64,000 nucleotides of DNA from Virgibacillus oceani (GTDB taxonomy: Bacteria; Bacillota; Bacilli; Bacillales; Amphibacillaceae): the NCBI RefSeq assembly GCF_014638995.1, contig NZ_BMFR01000004.1:180588-244587 (forward strand), given 5' to 3'. The notes under the pieces were generated by a model. That model was not told the DNA's origin. It was given only the letters and a program-made list of their open reading frames with translations, and did not search any database. Position numbers and translations under genes: made by a program. Below, one piece after another: positions 35,147 through 43,676 of this stretch (position 1 is the first letter of the stretch; every line of letters starts with the position of its first letter).

Positions 35147-36616
35147 TTGAACATAACTGTTGAAATGCTAATTTTCTTATTCTCTGCAATGCTCATTATC
35201 GGCGTGGTAGCTACAAAGTTCTCTTCGCGTTTAGGATTGCCTTCACTTGTCTTATTCTTGCTTGTAGGCATGGCCTTAAATAAATTAGTTTACTTTGAAA
35301 ATGTAGAACTCACCCAGCTGATTGGAATCCTGGCATTGATTGTTATTTTATTCGATGGCGGTGCACATACCAAGTGGAATCATATTCGTCCAATTATCGG
35401 GGCTGCAAGTACATTAGCGACGCTCGGTGTATTACTTACCACCGTGGTTACTGGTCTCGCAGCTATGTATATCCTTAATTTTTCCTTATTGGAAGGAATG
35501 CTCTTCGGGGCAATTGTAGGATCAACAGATGCTGCTGCTGTCTTTTCCGTTTTGGGAAATAAAAACATTAAAAAAAGACTTACCTCTACATTAGAAGCAG
35601 AATCTGGCTCCAACGACCCGATGGCAGTATTTTTAACTGTAGCATTTATTGAAATGATTCAAATCCCTGACAGTTCTATTTGGACAGCCATTGGAAGCTT
35701 CTTTATTCAAATGGCACTGGGACTATTATTTGGGTTAATACTAGGAAAAATTATCGTCTTGATCATCAATCATATTAAATTGGATGCAGCGGGGCTTTAT
35801 CCGGTACTTGCTATGGGGATGGCCATTTTCACCTATGTGATTACCGACCTGGCAGGCGGCAGTGGATTGCTTGCGGTGTATGTAATGGCAGTGCTAGTCG
35901 GCAATAGTGACTTAATGTACCGCTTCACCATATCCCGTTTTAATGAGGGATTTTCCTGGATGATGCAAATTGTAATGTTTATTTTATTAGGACTGCTAGT
36001 ATTTCCAAACCAGCTGCTTGATGTATCCTGGCAAGGAATCATACTATCTGTCATTTTAATGTTTATCGCCCGTCCTATTGCTGTATTTATCTGTATGATT
36101 TTTATGAAATACAATGCAAAGGAACAGCTATTTATTTCCTGGGCAGGATTAAAAGGTGCTGTTCCTATTGTTCTTGCTACATATCCTATTGTCGCTGGAA
36201 TAGAGAATAGCCATATAATTTTTAACGCGGTATTTTTCGTTGTGCTTATTTCGGCGTTGGTACAGGGGAGTACATTATCGTGGCTTGCTTCCAAGCTTGG
36301 GCTAACCGGGGATAAAGATCATCATGATGCTCCTAGCATGCAGTTAATTAACCTGGGAAATACGGACTCTGAGATTATGGAAGTGGCTATCACTTCCGAA
36401 TCTCCAGCGGTTAATGTCTCTTTAATTGACCTGGAATTGCCAAGCAACACGCTCATAATAGGTATCGTCCGGGACGGCGAGCTGATAACCCCGACCGGAA
36501 ACTCTGTCATCGAAAACCATGATACATTATATGTGCTGATTAATAAGAGGATTAGGGATAAAGTAAAGAAAGTACTGCATGGGCAGAGGAATGGGAAAAA
36601 AGTGCGAAAAAGTTAA
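35147..36616 (+). CDS. CPA1-type cation/proton antiporter (NhaP2/CvrA-like)
   Basis: A 489-residue antiporter with about 12-13 membrane segments (residues 5-390). The ion-binding region includes FGAIVGSTDAAAVFSVL and LEAESGSNDPMAVFLTVAF, whose Asp residues carry the exchanged cation and proton. A cytoplasmic TrkA-C-like domain (about 410-480, with SLIDLELPSNTLIIGIVRDG) follows, as in NhaP2/CvrA potassium/proton antiporters. TTG 35147 lies 10 bases after GGAGGA. Such antiporters handle potassium or sodium and pH, which fits a salt-adapted host and complements the KtrB importer elsewhere in the window. Confidence 0.9.
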   Translation: MNITVEMLIFLFSAMLIIGVVATKFSSRLGLPSLVLFLLVGMALNKLVYFENVELTQLIGILALIVILFDGGAHTKWNHIRPIIGAASTLATLGVLLTTVVTGLAAMYILNFSLLEGMLFGAIVGSTDAAAVFSVLGNKNIKKRLTSTLEAESGSNDPMAVFLTVAFIEMIQIPDSSIWTAIGSFFIQMALGLLFGLILGKIIVLIINHIKLDAAGLYPVLAMGMAIFTYVITDLAGGSGLLAVYVMAVLVGNSDLMYRFTISRFNEGFSWMMQIVMFILLGLLVFPNQLLDVSWQGIILSVILMFIARPIAVFICMIFMKYNAKEQLFISWAGLKGAVPIVLATYPIVAGIENSHIIFNAVFFVVLISALVQGSTLSWLASKLGLTGDKDHHDAPSMQLINLGNTDSEIMEVAITSESPAVNVSLIDLELPSNTLIIGIVRDGELITPTGNSVIENHDTLYVLINKRIRDKVKKVLHGQRNGKKVRKS

Positions 36617-36632
36617 CCTCAGGGTAAAGCAG

Positions 36633-36663
36633 AAAATCTCAGTCCAGATGCTGGGATTTTTGT
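36633..36663 (+). terminator. terminator of the antiporter gene
   Basis: Stem AAAATCTCAG (36633-36642) with CTGGGATTTT (36651-36660), one wobble, followed by TTGTG. Confidence 0.78.
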
Positions 36664-36719
36664 GTGTTTGATTATCCTATCTGTCTCCTCTATCGTCAAT
36701 AATTATTGAAAACGTGAAT

Positions 36720-37679
36720 TCATTTATTCTTATAAAACTCAACGGTGGATACTGCCATTTCAAGAATCACATCATATAGTTCCTTAGGCTCAATCACTTT
36801 TATTCGATCAGCAAATCCTATTATATATCCTTTAGCCTCATCCTCTGTATGGAATGAAAGCTTAACAGGGACCCATTCTCCATGGTCACCTATATCCATT
36901 ATTTGAACAAAACGATCTGTAAATTTCATCCGTGGTAATATATCTGGCTTGACCTCCACCAGTACATCATAACTAGGTAATTTCTCCATAAAGTCTTTTG
37001 TCGAGGATCTCCAGTAATCTCCAAGATCAAAGTTTTCCGGTCTTTTAAATGATTTATGAACAGGAAGTGCACGTTGAATTCGCGATGCCCTATAGTTTCT
37101 AATTTCACCATTCTCTTTCGAAGCAATAAAGTACCAACGATTCCCCTTCGATACCAGTCCAAGTGGTCCAACGACACGTTCATTCATTATTCCATCTGCA
37201 CGCTGATAAAAAATTTTCAATTTGCTTTCTGTAAAAATCGCTTCCTTAAGGACTTCAAAGGTTGCTATTTTTTCTTTGCGTCCCCGCCATGAGCTAGTAT
37301 CTACATGGATTCGTTCCCATACATTCATGGCATTTTCACGATATATGGAAGGTAAAGAGGCAATCAATTTGTTTCTGGCTTTTTCTGAAGTAAGAATCAT
37401 TCCAAGATCATCCAGCAATTGTTCAGATGGTGATACAAATAATGCACCTATCTCCGTTTCACTTAATCCAGTTAATTTTGTCTGGTACCCTTCCAATAAG
37501 GACCAGCCACCGTTTTTACCCCGCTCCGCAATTACAGGAATACCAATTCTGCTAAGTGCGTCCATATCCCGGTAAATGGTTCGCTCTGATACTTCCAATC
37601 TCCAAGCCAAATCCTTTGCTGTCGCTTGCCCTTGTGACTGCAGCAGCAAAAGTATAGATAACAGCCTATCTCCTCTCAT
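36720..37679 (-). CDS. WYL-domain transcriptional regulator (YafY family)
   Basis: A 319-residue regulator. The N-terminal helix-turn-helix (MRGDRLLSILLLLQSQGQAT, then LEVSERTIYRDMDALSRIGIPV) is DeoR-like. The WYL domain (about 135-225) has GPLGLVSKGNRWYFIASKEN, and a C-terminal WCX region follows to the end. WYL domains sense ligands such as nucleic acids or small molecules. It is divergent from the SDR gene, 111 bp apart, and probably controls that promoter. Confidence 0.9.
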   Translation of the reverse strand: MRGDRLLSILLLLQSQGQATAKDLAWRLEVSERTIYRDMDALSRIGIPVIAERGKNGGWSLLEGYQTKLTGLSETEIGALFVSPSEQLLDDLGMILTSEKARNKLIASLPSIYRENAMNVWERIHVDTSSWRGRKEKIATFEVLKEAIFTESKLKIFYQRADGIMNERVVGPLGLVSKGNRWYFIASKENGEIRNYRASRIQRALPVHKSFKRPENFDLGDYWRSSTKDFMEKLPSYDVLVEVKPDILPRMKFTDRFVQIMDIGDHGEWVPVKLSFHTEDEAKGYIIGFADRIKVIEPKELYDVILEMAVSTVEFYKNK

Positions 37680-37790
37680 TTTATCCCGCCTTAAATTATC
37701 AATTTAATATATTTATTTAATGAAATATGACAATTGATGTCAAGTATTACCCTTTATGATGAGTATATCTAAATGAAAGGAATGAGGTAG

Positions 37791-38624
37791 ATGAAACCAC
37801 TAAATGGAAAGATTGCACTTGTAACCGGGGGCAGCAGAGGCGCTGGCCGAGGTATTGCATTGGAATTAGGAAAAGCTGGAGCAACAGTTTATATTACTGG
37901 ACGCAGCACAGGGGGAAATTCAACAAACAATTGGCCGGGAACAATTGATGATACAGTTTCTCAAATTGAGGCTTCCGGTGGAAAAGGAATAGCAATTCGC
38001 TGTGATCACACGAACGATTTGGAGACTGAATTGGCTATTGGACAAATTCGCGAGGAACAAGGAAAATTAGATATTCTTATTAACAATGTTTGGGGTGCGC
38101 ATGACCTCGGTGTTGACGCAAAACCCTTTTGGGAGTTGCCATTGAGAAATTGGGACACAATGTTTACTGCTGGTGTGCGAGCCCAACTTGCTACAAACCA
38201 CTTTGCAATTCCTTTACTTCGTGAAACTAAACAGGCACTCATTGTTCATACGACTTTTTGGGATAAAGGAAAGTACACGGGACAGTTCTATTATGATTTG
38301 GCCAAAAATGCATTAACCCGCATGGCTTATGGCTTATCAATCGAAGTAAAACAAGACAATATTGCCGTTGTCGCTGTTTCACCTGGATTCATGAGAACAG
38401 AGCTTGTTCTAAAATACCATCATGCGGATGAGAATAACTGGCAGCAATCTGAAGAATTAAAGCGTACGGAAACCCCTTTTTATGTTGGGCGTGGCATAAA
38501 AGAATTGGCATGTGACCCAGACGTGATGAAGAAAAGCGGACAAGTATTTAGGGTTGGTGATTTGGCAAAGGAATACCAGTTTACTGATATAGACGGTCAA
38601 TATATTCCGCCGTTTACAATATGA
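37791..38624 (+). CDS. short-chain dehydrogenase/reductase
   Basis: A 277-residue SDR. The cofactor loop is ALVTGGSRGAGRGIALEL (a variant with Ala where Ile is usual), with ITGRS after strand 2 suggesting NADP(H), ILINNVWGAHD for the NNAG strand, and the catalytic FYYDLAKNAL (Tyr-x3-Lys). The usual catalytic Ser position reads HTTFWDKG, with threonine. Near residues 40-50, TGGNSTNNWPGTIDDT forms an insertion seen in a Bacillus SDR subgroup. It is divergent from the WYL regulator and ends in a strong terminator. Substrate unknown. Confidence 0.87.
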   Translation: MKPLNGKIALVTGGSRGAGRGIALELGKAGATVYITGRSTGGNSTNNWPGTIDDTVSQIEASGGKGIAIRCDHTNDLETELAIGQIREEQGKLDILINNVWGAHDLGVDAKPFWELPLRNWDTMFTAGVRAQLATNHFAIPLLRETKQALIVHTTFWDKGKYTGQFYYDLAKNALTRMAYGLSIEVKQDNIAVVAVSPGFMRTELVLKYHHADENNWQQSEELKRTETPFYVGRGIKELACDPDVMKKSGQVFRVGDLAKEYQFTDIDGQYIPPFTI

Positions 38625-38644
38625 TGGTGTTTTGAGCAGCACCT

Positions 38645-38686
38645 AAACTGCCATTTTTTTATACCTGGAAAAATGGCAGTTTGGAT
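38645..38686. terminator. bidirectional terminator
   Basis: Perfect 14-bp stem AAACTGCCATTTTT (38645-38658) with AAAAATGGCAGTTT (38669-38682), between convergent genes. Confidence 0.85.
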
Positions 38687-38710
38687 TTGTAAAAGAAGTT
38701 GCATGTCTCC

Positions 38711-39175
38711 CTACTCATACCATGCTTTTTTAGGCCTGTCCTTGGGATAACCCACTTTTTCGCGGTATTCTTTTCTTTCTTTTGTAAAATCAAACCATTG
38801 TCTAGCAGAACCCGGCGCATTAGCATAATGAACTATACAGCGAATCTGATCTTCTACACAGCTATCTGTCCAAACACCTAAACTCTGCTCCAGTTTATCA
38901 AATAATTCGGCACCATTCTTATCTTTAAGCTCATCCAGTTCATAAAAATTTAAACGATATACAAGCTTTTCAGCCAACTTACTACCAATAGATGGAACTA
39001 ATTGGAATTCAGCTAGACCTTTTAAAACTTTTGCTCTTTCATCTGAAATATTTAATAGTCGGATTAATTGCTCAGTATCTAAAGTATGTACTTCACCTAT
39101 TTTTATTTTAGCTTTTCTCAGTTTTGCTTTTTCGTCTGCCGTTAACGGTAATGTTGGATTGGGAATAGTAAGCAC
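38711..39175 (-). CDS. helix-hairpin-helix protein, Cdd1 (pathogenicity-locus) family
   Basis: A 154-residue protein. The central FQLVPSIGSKLAEKLVYRLNFY is a helix-hairpin-helix, a non-specific DNA-binding element. It is followed by CVEDQIRCIVHYANAPGSARQWFDFTKERK and GYPKDRPKKAWYE (quoted in parts), as in the Cdd1 family of uncharacterised proteins. Last gene of a three-gene minus-strand operon with the MmcQ/YjbR gene 6 bp upstream. The shared DNA-binding character of both may be linked. No experimental role is known. Confidence 0.78.
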   Translation of the reverse strand: MLTIPNPTLPLTADEKAKLRKAKIKIGEVHTLDTEQLIRLLNISDERAKVLKGLAEFQLVPSIGSKLAEKLVYRLNFYELDELKDKNGAELFDKLEQSLGVWTDSCVEDQIRCIVHYANAPGSARQWFDFTKERKEYREKVGYPKDRPKKAWYE

Positions 39176-39181
39176 ACTCCT

Positions 39182-39523
39182 TTAACGATTCTCAAAAGAC
39201 TTAATTAGCTTTTTCGGTGCTTTCGTCTTCCATGACTGTTCAACTATCTGTCCCAGCTGTTTTGCCGGGACTTTTGCAAGCTCGAATCGGATGCCAATAA
39301 GGTACTTCTTATTCCGCCAGACCTCCTTGAAAATTTCGGGATCATCATGAACCACCCTATTGATAGTTTCACGATCGAGTCGTAACATTACATGACTTTG
39401 GTCTTTATCAATGCTTACGAACCCTTTTCCAGAAACATCGTAGGACCGCATATGAAAATGTGTTCCTTCTGATGTATCAGGATATGAAAGTACGATTGAA
39501 TGAAGCTGTTCAAGGGTTGCCAT
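39182..39523 (-). CDS. MmcQ/YjbR-family protein
   Basis: A 113-residue protein of the MmcQ/YjbR fold, with LEQLHSIVLSYPDTSEGTHF, then FVSIDKDQSHVMLRLD and KKYLIGIRFELAKVPAKQL near the end. These small proteins have a double-wing-like fold with suspected DNA or protein binding and are often fused or linked to other stress genes. It sits between the alpha/beta hydrolase (2 bp upstream) and the helix-hairpin-helix gene (6 bp downstream), preceded by AAGGAGG. Confidence 0.85.
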   Translation of the reverse strand: MATLEQLHSIVLSYPDTSEGTHFHMRSYDVSGKGFVSIDKDQSHVMLRLDRETINRVVHDDPEIFKEVWRNKKYLIGIRFELAKVPAKQLGQIVEQSWKTKAPKKLIKSFENR

Positions 39524-39525
39524 TC

Positions 39526-40314
39526 TTAGTCCTCCTTAAAAAATTCCTGTAGAATTGGTGCAAGAACTTCCGGATCGACATCATGTGTTTGTTCTTTCAC
39601 GGTATAGCGCCTGGCGGAAGGCATAGACTCGTTAAGTGAATCCGCTGCTTCATGCATAAACAATGGGCTGCTGCCGCCATCAAGCACGAGAGCAGGAATC
39701 GCAACAGCTTTTGCATCATCAATAGGGACTGTTCCATCACCCATAATTGCATCATCATATGCTAAGGTTGGTGCTAATGCCTCCGATTGTGACCACATTG
39801 GAGACTGACGCATGCCAACAATCACTTTTTCAGGTATGCCAACATTCTTCATGAATAGTTCCACAGCATCACCATTTCGACCCGCAGAAAGTAATTCGTT
39901 GAGCGAGTTTGTGTAAGACTCAGAAGCCACGCGAGCGTCTTCACCAAACGTAAATGGAGGTTCATACAATGCAAGTTTTTGAATTTTGCTTCCAAGAGCG
40001 CCGGCTGCTTTAAGTGCCAAAACCGCTCCTGATGAAATGCCATACACAAATGCAGTATCACCTGCTTCTCCTATAAGTGCTTCCAAATCCTCTATCTCAC
40101 GCTTGATTTTATATGGTTGTGTGTCACTGCTCTCCCCGCGTCCACGGCGGTCATACGTATATACGGTAAACCACTTGGACAGCAGTGACGCAAGTGGTCG
40201 CATTGGGCCTGAAGCGCGATAGCACATTGCCCCGTCTACAAGTATAACGGGCAGTCCAGTACCGATTTTTTCATAAACAATTCGTGTTCCATCTTTAGAG
40301 ATTACCTTATTCAT
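39526..40314 (-). CDS. alpha/beta hydrolase
   Basis: A 262-residue alpha/beta hydrolase fold protein. It has YDRRGRGESSD after strand 4, the nucleophile elbow VYGISSGAVLALK (Ser), ALVLDGGSSP (Asp region) and KEQTHDVDPEVLAP (His). The usual HG oxyanion motif reads LVDGAMCY, as in a group of uncharacterised hydrolases. First gene of the hydrolase-MmcQ-HHH operon. The start ATG 40314 follows AAAGGAG. Substrate unknown. Confidence 0.85.
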   Translation of the reverse strand: MNKVISKDGTRIVYEKIGTGLPVILVDGAMCYRASGPMRPLASLLSKWFTVYTYDRRGRGESSDTQPYKIKREIEDLEALIGEAGDTAFVYGISSGAVLALKAAGALGSKIQKLALYEPPFTFGEDARVASESYTNSLNELLSAGRNGDAVELFMKNVGIPEKVIVGMRQSPMWSQSEALAPTLAYDDAIMGDGTVPIDDAKAVAIPALVLDGGSSPLFMHEAADSLNESMPSARRYTVKEQTHDVDPEVLAPILQEFFKED

Positions 40315-40379
40315 ATTTGTCTCCTTTTTTACTTATTTTCAAAAATCTACAATGTGTTTAATTATTCTTACCACTGATG

Positions 40380-40838
40380 CTACAGGACAATTTCAGGTAG
40401 AATCTTATCCGTTTCAAGCAAGCTTTTCAAATTGCTTAGTATAGCTGGCCATCCATTGTTAATTCCATAAAATCCTTCGCTTTCTCCCTGAAAAGCATTC
40501 GTTGAAAGATATTCGTGTTTGAGTGTCAGTTTCACAGTTGATCCCATCGGCTTTAGTTCGAAAGTGACCCTTGGCGTTTGTTCATAATCTGTTTGGTCAT
40601 CCACGCATTGCATCGTATAAGAAAGCACACTGTACGGTTTACTTTTCAATACCTTTCCATGATCCGTTGTTTTCCCGTTCTTATCCAAAAAAATAACACT
40701 TGAGTCTTCTTTCCAATCGGATTTAACTTCTCTTCCAAACCAATATTTTTCCGTGAACTCTCCGCTTGTCAATGCCACCCAAAGTTTTTCCTGCGTTGTT
40801 GCAATGTAGGTTTCATAGGCAAATGTTGAATTATTCAT
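40380..40838 (-). CDS. SRPBCC/AHSA1-domain protein
   Basis: A 152-residue START-like protein. It has FAYETYIATTQEKLWVALTSGEFTEKYWFG at the N-terminus (the usual opening, quoted around TTQEKLWVALTS), VTFELKPMGSTVKLTLKHEY in the sheet and GWPAILSNLKSLLET in the long C-terminal helix. AHSA1-type proteins form a hydrophobic cavity for small ligands. In Bacillaceae they typically pair with an ArsR regulator. Here the gene overlaps the ArsR stop by 8 bases, so translation is coupled. Confidence 0.88.
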   Translation of the reverse strand: MNNSTFAYETYIATTQEKLWVALTSGEFTEKYWFGREVKSDWKEDSSVIFLDKNGKTTDHGKVLKSKPYSVLSYTMQCVDDQTDYEQTPRVTFELKPMGSTVKLTLKHEYLSTNAFQGESEGFYGINNGWPAILSNLKSLLETDKILPEIVL

Positions 40839-41166
40839 GGTTACCCTCCTCTAAATTATTTTTTAATTCTTGTAATGCTTCAATACGCTGATGTTCATAC
40901 TTTCTGATCCAGCGGTTATAAATCTCACCAAGTGGTGCAGCGTTCAGATAGTGCAGTTTGTTTCTCCCTTGCCACTCAATCACAACAAGATTTGCCTTCT
41001 CCAAAATCAAAAGGTGTTTCGTTACCGATTGACGGGTCATATCTAAAAACTCACACAGATCATTTAGTGTTTGTCCGTTTTTATTAAAAAGATGATCCAA
41101 TAATTTTCTGCGACTGGAATCAGCTAGAGCTTTAAAAACTTTATCCATATTATCTTTATTTTCCAT
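40831..41166 (-). CDS. ArsR-family transcriptional regulator (leaderless start)
   Basis: A 111-residue winged-helix regulator: MDKVFKALADSSRRKLLDHL, then LNDLCEFLDMTRQSVTKHLLILEKANLV (recognition helix TRQSVTKHL) and the wing WQGRNKLHYLN. No metal-binding cysteine pair is present, so it is of the SdpR/metal-independent kind. I place the start at ATG 41166. The promoter -10 TATAAT ends seven bases before it, putting the transcript start on the A of this ATG, without any ribosome site. An in-frame ATG at 41187 lies inside the promoter. It forms an operon with the SRPBCC gene. Confidence 0.85.
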   Translation of the reverse strand: MENKDNMDKVFKALADSSRRKLLDHLFNKNGQTLNDLCEFLDMTRQSVTKHLLILEKANLVVIEWQGRNKLHYLNAAPLGEIYNRWIRKYEHQRIEALQELKNNLEEGNHE

Positions 41167-41202
41167 AGTCACATTATATGCAACCATTTAGGTGCATGTC
41201 AA
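41166..41202 (-). promoter_or_regulatory. promoter and operator of the ArsR/SRPBCC operon
   Basis: Minus strand: -35 TTGACA (41197-41202), 18-bp spacer, -10 TATAAT (41173-41178). Within the spacer ATGCAACC (41178-41185) and GGTGCAT (41191-41197) form an imperfect inverted repeat, a likely autorepression site. Confidence 0.78.
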
Positions 41203-41281
41203 GAGTGAATGTTAATCCTTAAATTCTATGGATGGGATAAAGGATTGCGAAATTTCTCTGTATGAAAAATCATTTAAAATA

Positions 41282-41319
41282 AGGCCCTACCTGTCGGTGA
41301 TTACTGACAGGTAGGGCCT
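41282..41319 (-). terminator. terminator of the exopolysaccharide locus
   Basis: AGGCCCTACCTGTCGGT (41282-41298) pairs with ACTGACAGGTAGGGCCT (41303-41319), one wobble. It is followed on the minus strand by TATTTT. Confidence 0.88.
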
Positions 41320-41356
41320 GAGCATCCATTTTACATCGTTACCTTTTACCTTTAAG

Positions 41357-42289
41357 TTAACCTTCATCACTATTAATTTTCCATTTGAAGTCCTCTAATG
41401 TATCTTCAGGGTAAACACCTTTTCTCGGAATTTTATACATATTCATACCCGGCTTAGCATCCTTATACTCAATAGTAAACGCCATTTCAATACCTAATTG
41501 CTTAATTGCATCAATCGTTTCTTCATCATATTCTCCATAAGGATATGCAAAAGAGAGATTTAAATTATCCAAATGAACCAAACTTTTATGAACATCGTCA
41601 ATTATTTCCTTCTTTTGCTTGGCTATTAAAAATGCTGTTCCTTTTTCATTCTTTTTATGGAAATTGTTTGAGTGACTTTGAAACTCAAACACATCACAGC
41701 TTTCTCTTATTTCTGATGCACTTAGGTATTGAAAAGCTGCTGGATCATATATTTGTGTTTTTGGAGCCAATAAGCCAGTTATTATAAAGTTTAAAGCACG
41801 AAAATTATATTTCTTTAAGATAGGATAAACTTCAGTAAAATTATCTTGGAACCCGTCATCAAAGGTTAAAAGGACACTTTTCTCAGGTACAGCTATTTTC
41901 CCCTGCATAAACAGTTGGAATTCCCTTCCTGTGAGAGTTTCGTAGTTTTTTTCTTTTAACCAATTCATTTGCTTTTCAAATTGAGATTTGCGGATAATGG
42001 TTGACTTCAACAAATCTTTATCATTCAAAAGCTCATCCCCGATATCTGCGTCATCTATAACCCGGTGATACATCAAGACAGTAACCTTCTTGGCCCCATC
42101 ACCTTTACTTACATTAAAATCTCTAACTTTTTTTGTCCACTCTTGGCAGGACTTAATTTGTAAACTTTTATCTCTTGGAGTTGATTCAGATGATAGTGCA
42201 TCCACAAAATTATCGGAGAAAACAGAAACAATAATTGTACAAAGAATTATTAAAGAACTGGTAAAAAGAATATTAATAAATAATCTCAT
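41357..42289 (-). CDS. polysaccharide deacetylase (NodB/PgaB-IcaB type), membrane-anchored
   Basis: A 310-residue protein with an N-terminal membrane segment (about residues 4-24) and an extracellular NodB deacetylase domain (about 68-300). It has VLMYHRVID near the start, metal-binding LLTFDDGFQDN (TFDDG motif, Asp-Asp), FEFQSHSNNFH (second His motif) and SFAYPYGEYDEE. Such enzymes remove acetyl groups from poly-N-acetylglucosamine or similar chains. It lies 10 bp downstream of the GT2 synthase, in a three-gene locus with a GH16 enzyme. The polymer is inferred to be an amino-sugar glycan, not proven. Confidence 0.87.
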   Translation of the reverse strand: MRLFINILFTSSLIILCTIIVSVFSDNFVDALSSESTPRDKSLQIKSCQEWTKKVRDFNVSKGDGAKKVTVLMYHRVIDDADIGDELLNDKDLLKSTIIRKSQFEKQMNWLKEKNYETLTGREFQLFMQGKIAVPEKSVLLTFDDGFQDNFTEVYPILKKYNFRALNFIITGLLAPKTQIYDPAAFQYLSASEIRESCDVFEFQSHSNNFHKKNEKGTAFLIAKQKKEIIDDVHKSLVHLDNLNLSFAYPYGEYDEETIDAIKQLGIEMAFTIEYKDAKPGMNMYKIPRKGVYPEDTLEDFKWKINSDEG

Positions 42290-42299
42290 CGTTTGCCCC

Positions 42300-43676
42300 C
42301 TACATAGCTTGATCCTTTTGTACAGTCAATTGTTCATTGTACAGTTGAGAACTTGCACCAATTCTTTTTGAAACAGTCCATTTTTCCTTATTCTTCAAAT
42401 ACAAAATCATTCCCGAAATAATAAATACAACCCCCAAAAACCGGTAAGAAACCATTTCTATCGGAATAAACAGTGCAATTTTTAAATAATTTGAAATAGA
42501 ATACTTTAAACCAAACCGGCTGCTAACAATAAAGGTTGCAATACTCTGGTAGATGGATAATAGGATTATTACTGTATACAAAGAGACTGCAATAATAAAA
42601 TGATTGCTATTGATTAAAAGCATCACTGGAATGAATAGTACTGTAACTGCATTTAAAGTGCTTAGCATAAGGTATTCAACCAAAAAGAAAAATGAAAGCC
42701 TTAATCCAAGCGTTTTGAAAAAAGTAGACTTATAGTACATTGCACAATCAAAAAAACCTTTATTCCACCTGGTTCGCTGATTGTACAAATCCTTATATGT
42801 TTCTGGGCATTCCGTATAACACTGTGCCTGGGGTATAAATACTAACTTGCTCTTTTTGTAAGCTCTATTTGTTTTAATTAATTGATGAATTTTAAGTGTA
42901 ATATCCATATCCTCTCCAACAGTATTTCTATATCCACCCACTTGAAATAAGACCTCTTTTCTGAAAGCTCCAAAGGCTCCAGATATGACGATAACTGATT
43001 TAAATTTCGTTTGGATTAACTTATGTAAATAGAAATCAGTCAGATATTGTAAAATTTGATAGCGAATTATTCCCGGCTTTTTAAATGTTGTTTTCGGTTC
43101 CACACGGTTCCCTTGAAAACCCTGTATTATTTGAACCATACCACCAGCTGCAACCACTTTATAGTCTTGAAAAGAAGCATTAATTGCCTGTAGAGATTTA
43201 TGCTCAAGAATACTATCTGCATCTAATGTAACTACAATTTCCTTTGCACTATATTCGATACCTGCGTTCAGTGCATCCGCCTTACCGCCATTGATTTTAT
43301 TTATAAGAAAAAATTTTGGAAAAAGTTTAGATCGATAGACTTCAATAACCCGTTGATGTGGTATTTTAATAGCTGGCAGTTTTCTATGGGTTGGCTCAAA
43401 TTGCAGATGATCAATGAGTAGATTTAATGTCTTATCGGTTGAGCCATCATTTACAATGATAGCTTCGAAGTTACTGTAATTTAAATTCTTAATTCCTATT
43501 AAACAATTTAAGATAATTTTTTCTTCATTGTAGGCGGGAATTATAATGGAAATTCCCTTTTCTTTTTCAGCACTTTTAATATTATTTTCATTTTTAACTG
43601 TAAATAAGGGGAAGAAAATATATAACAGTTGCAATGTAACATAAACGGCAAATATTACTAGAGTTATAATTAACAT
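42300..43676 (-). CDS. processive family-2 glycosyltransferase (PgaC/IcaA-like)
   Basis: A 458-residue membrane glycosyltransferase. One N-terminal membrane segment is followed by the GT2 catalytic domain, with IIPAYNEEKIIL, AIIVNDGSTDKTL, VTLDADSILE (DxD), GEDMDITLKI and the processive-synthase motif QRTRWNKGF. About four C-terminal membrane segments follow (about residues 320-440). The motif set and topology match poly-N-acetylglucosamine, hyaluronan and related synthases that extend and export a chain. Its ATG overlaps the GH16 stop as TAATG, so the two are coupled. No icaD-like accessory subunit is adjacent. Confidence 0.88.
   Translation of the reverse strand: MLIITLVIFAVYVTLQLLYIFFPLFTVKNENNIKSAEKEKGISIIIPAYNEEKIILNCLIGIKNLNYSNFEAIIVNDGSTDKTLNLLIDHLQFEPTHRKLPAIKIPHQRVIEVYRSKLFPKFFLINKINGGKADALNAGIEYSAKEIVVTLDADSILEHKSLQAINASFQDYKVVAAGGMVQIIQGFQGNRVEPKTTFKKPGIIRYQILQYLTDFYLHKLIQTKFKSVIVISGAFGAFRKEVLFQVGGYRNTVGEDMDITLKIHQLIKTNRAYKKSKLVFIPQAQCYTECPETYKDLYNQRTRWNKGFFDCAMYYKSTFFKTLGLRLSFFFLVEYLMLSTLNAVTVLFIPVMLLINSNHFIIAVSLYTVIILLSIYQSIATFIVSSRFGLKYSISNYLKIALFIPIEMVSYRFLGVVFIISGMILYLKNKEKWTVSKRIGASSQLYNEQLTVQKDQAM

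Noticed and set aside
41167..41187. ArsR start at ATG 41187
   Set aside because: This ATG lies in the spacer of a strong promoter, so the transcript cannot contain it, and no ribosome site precedes it.
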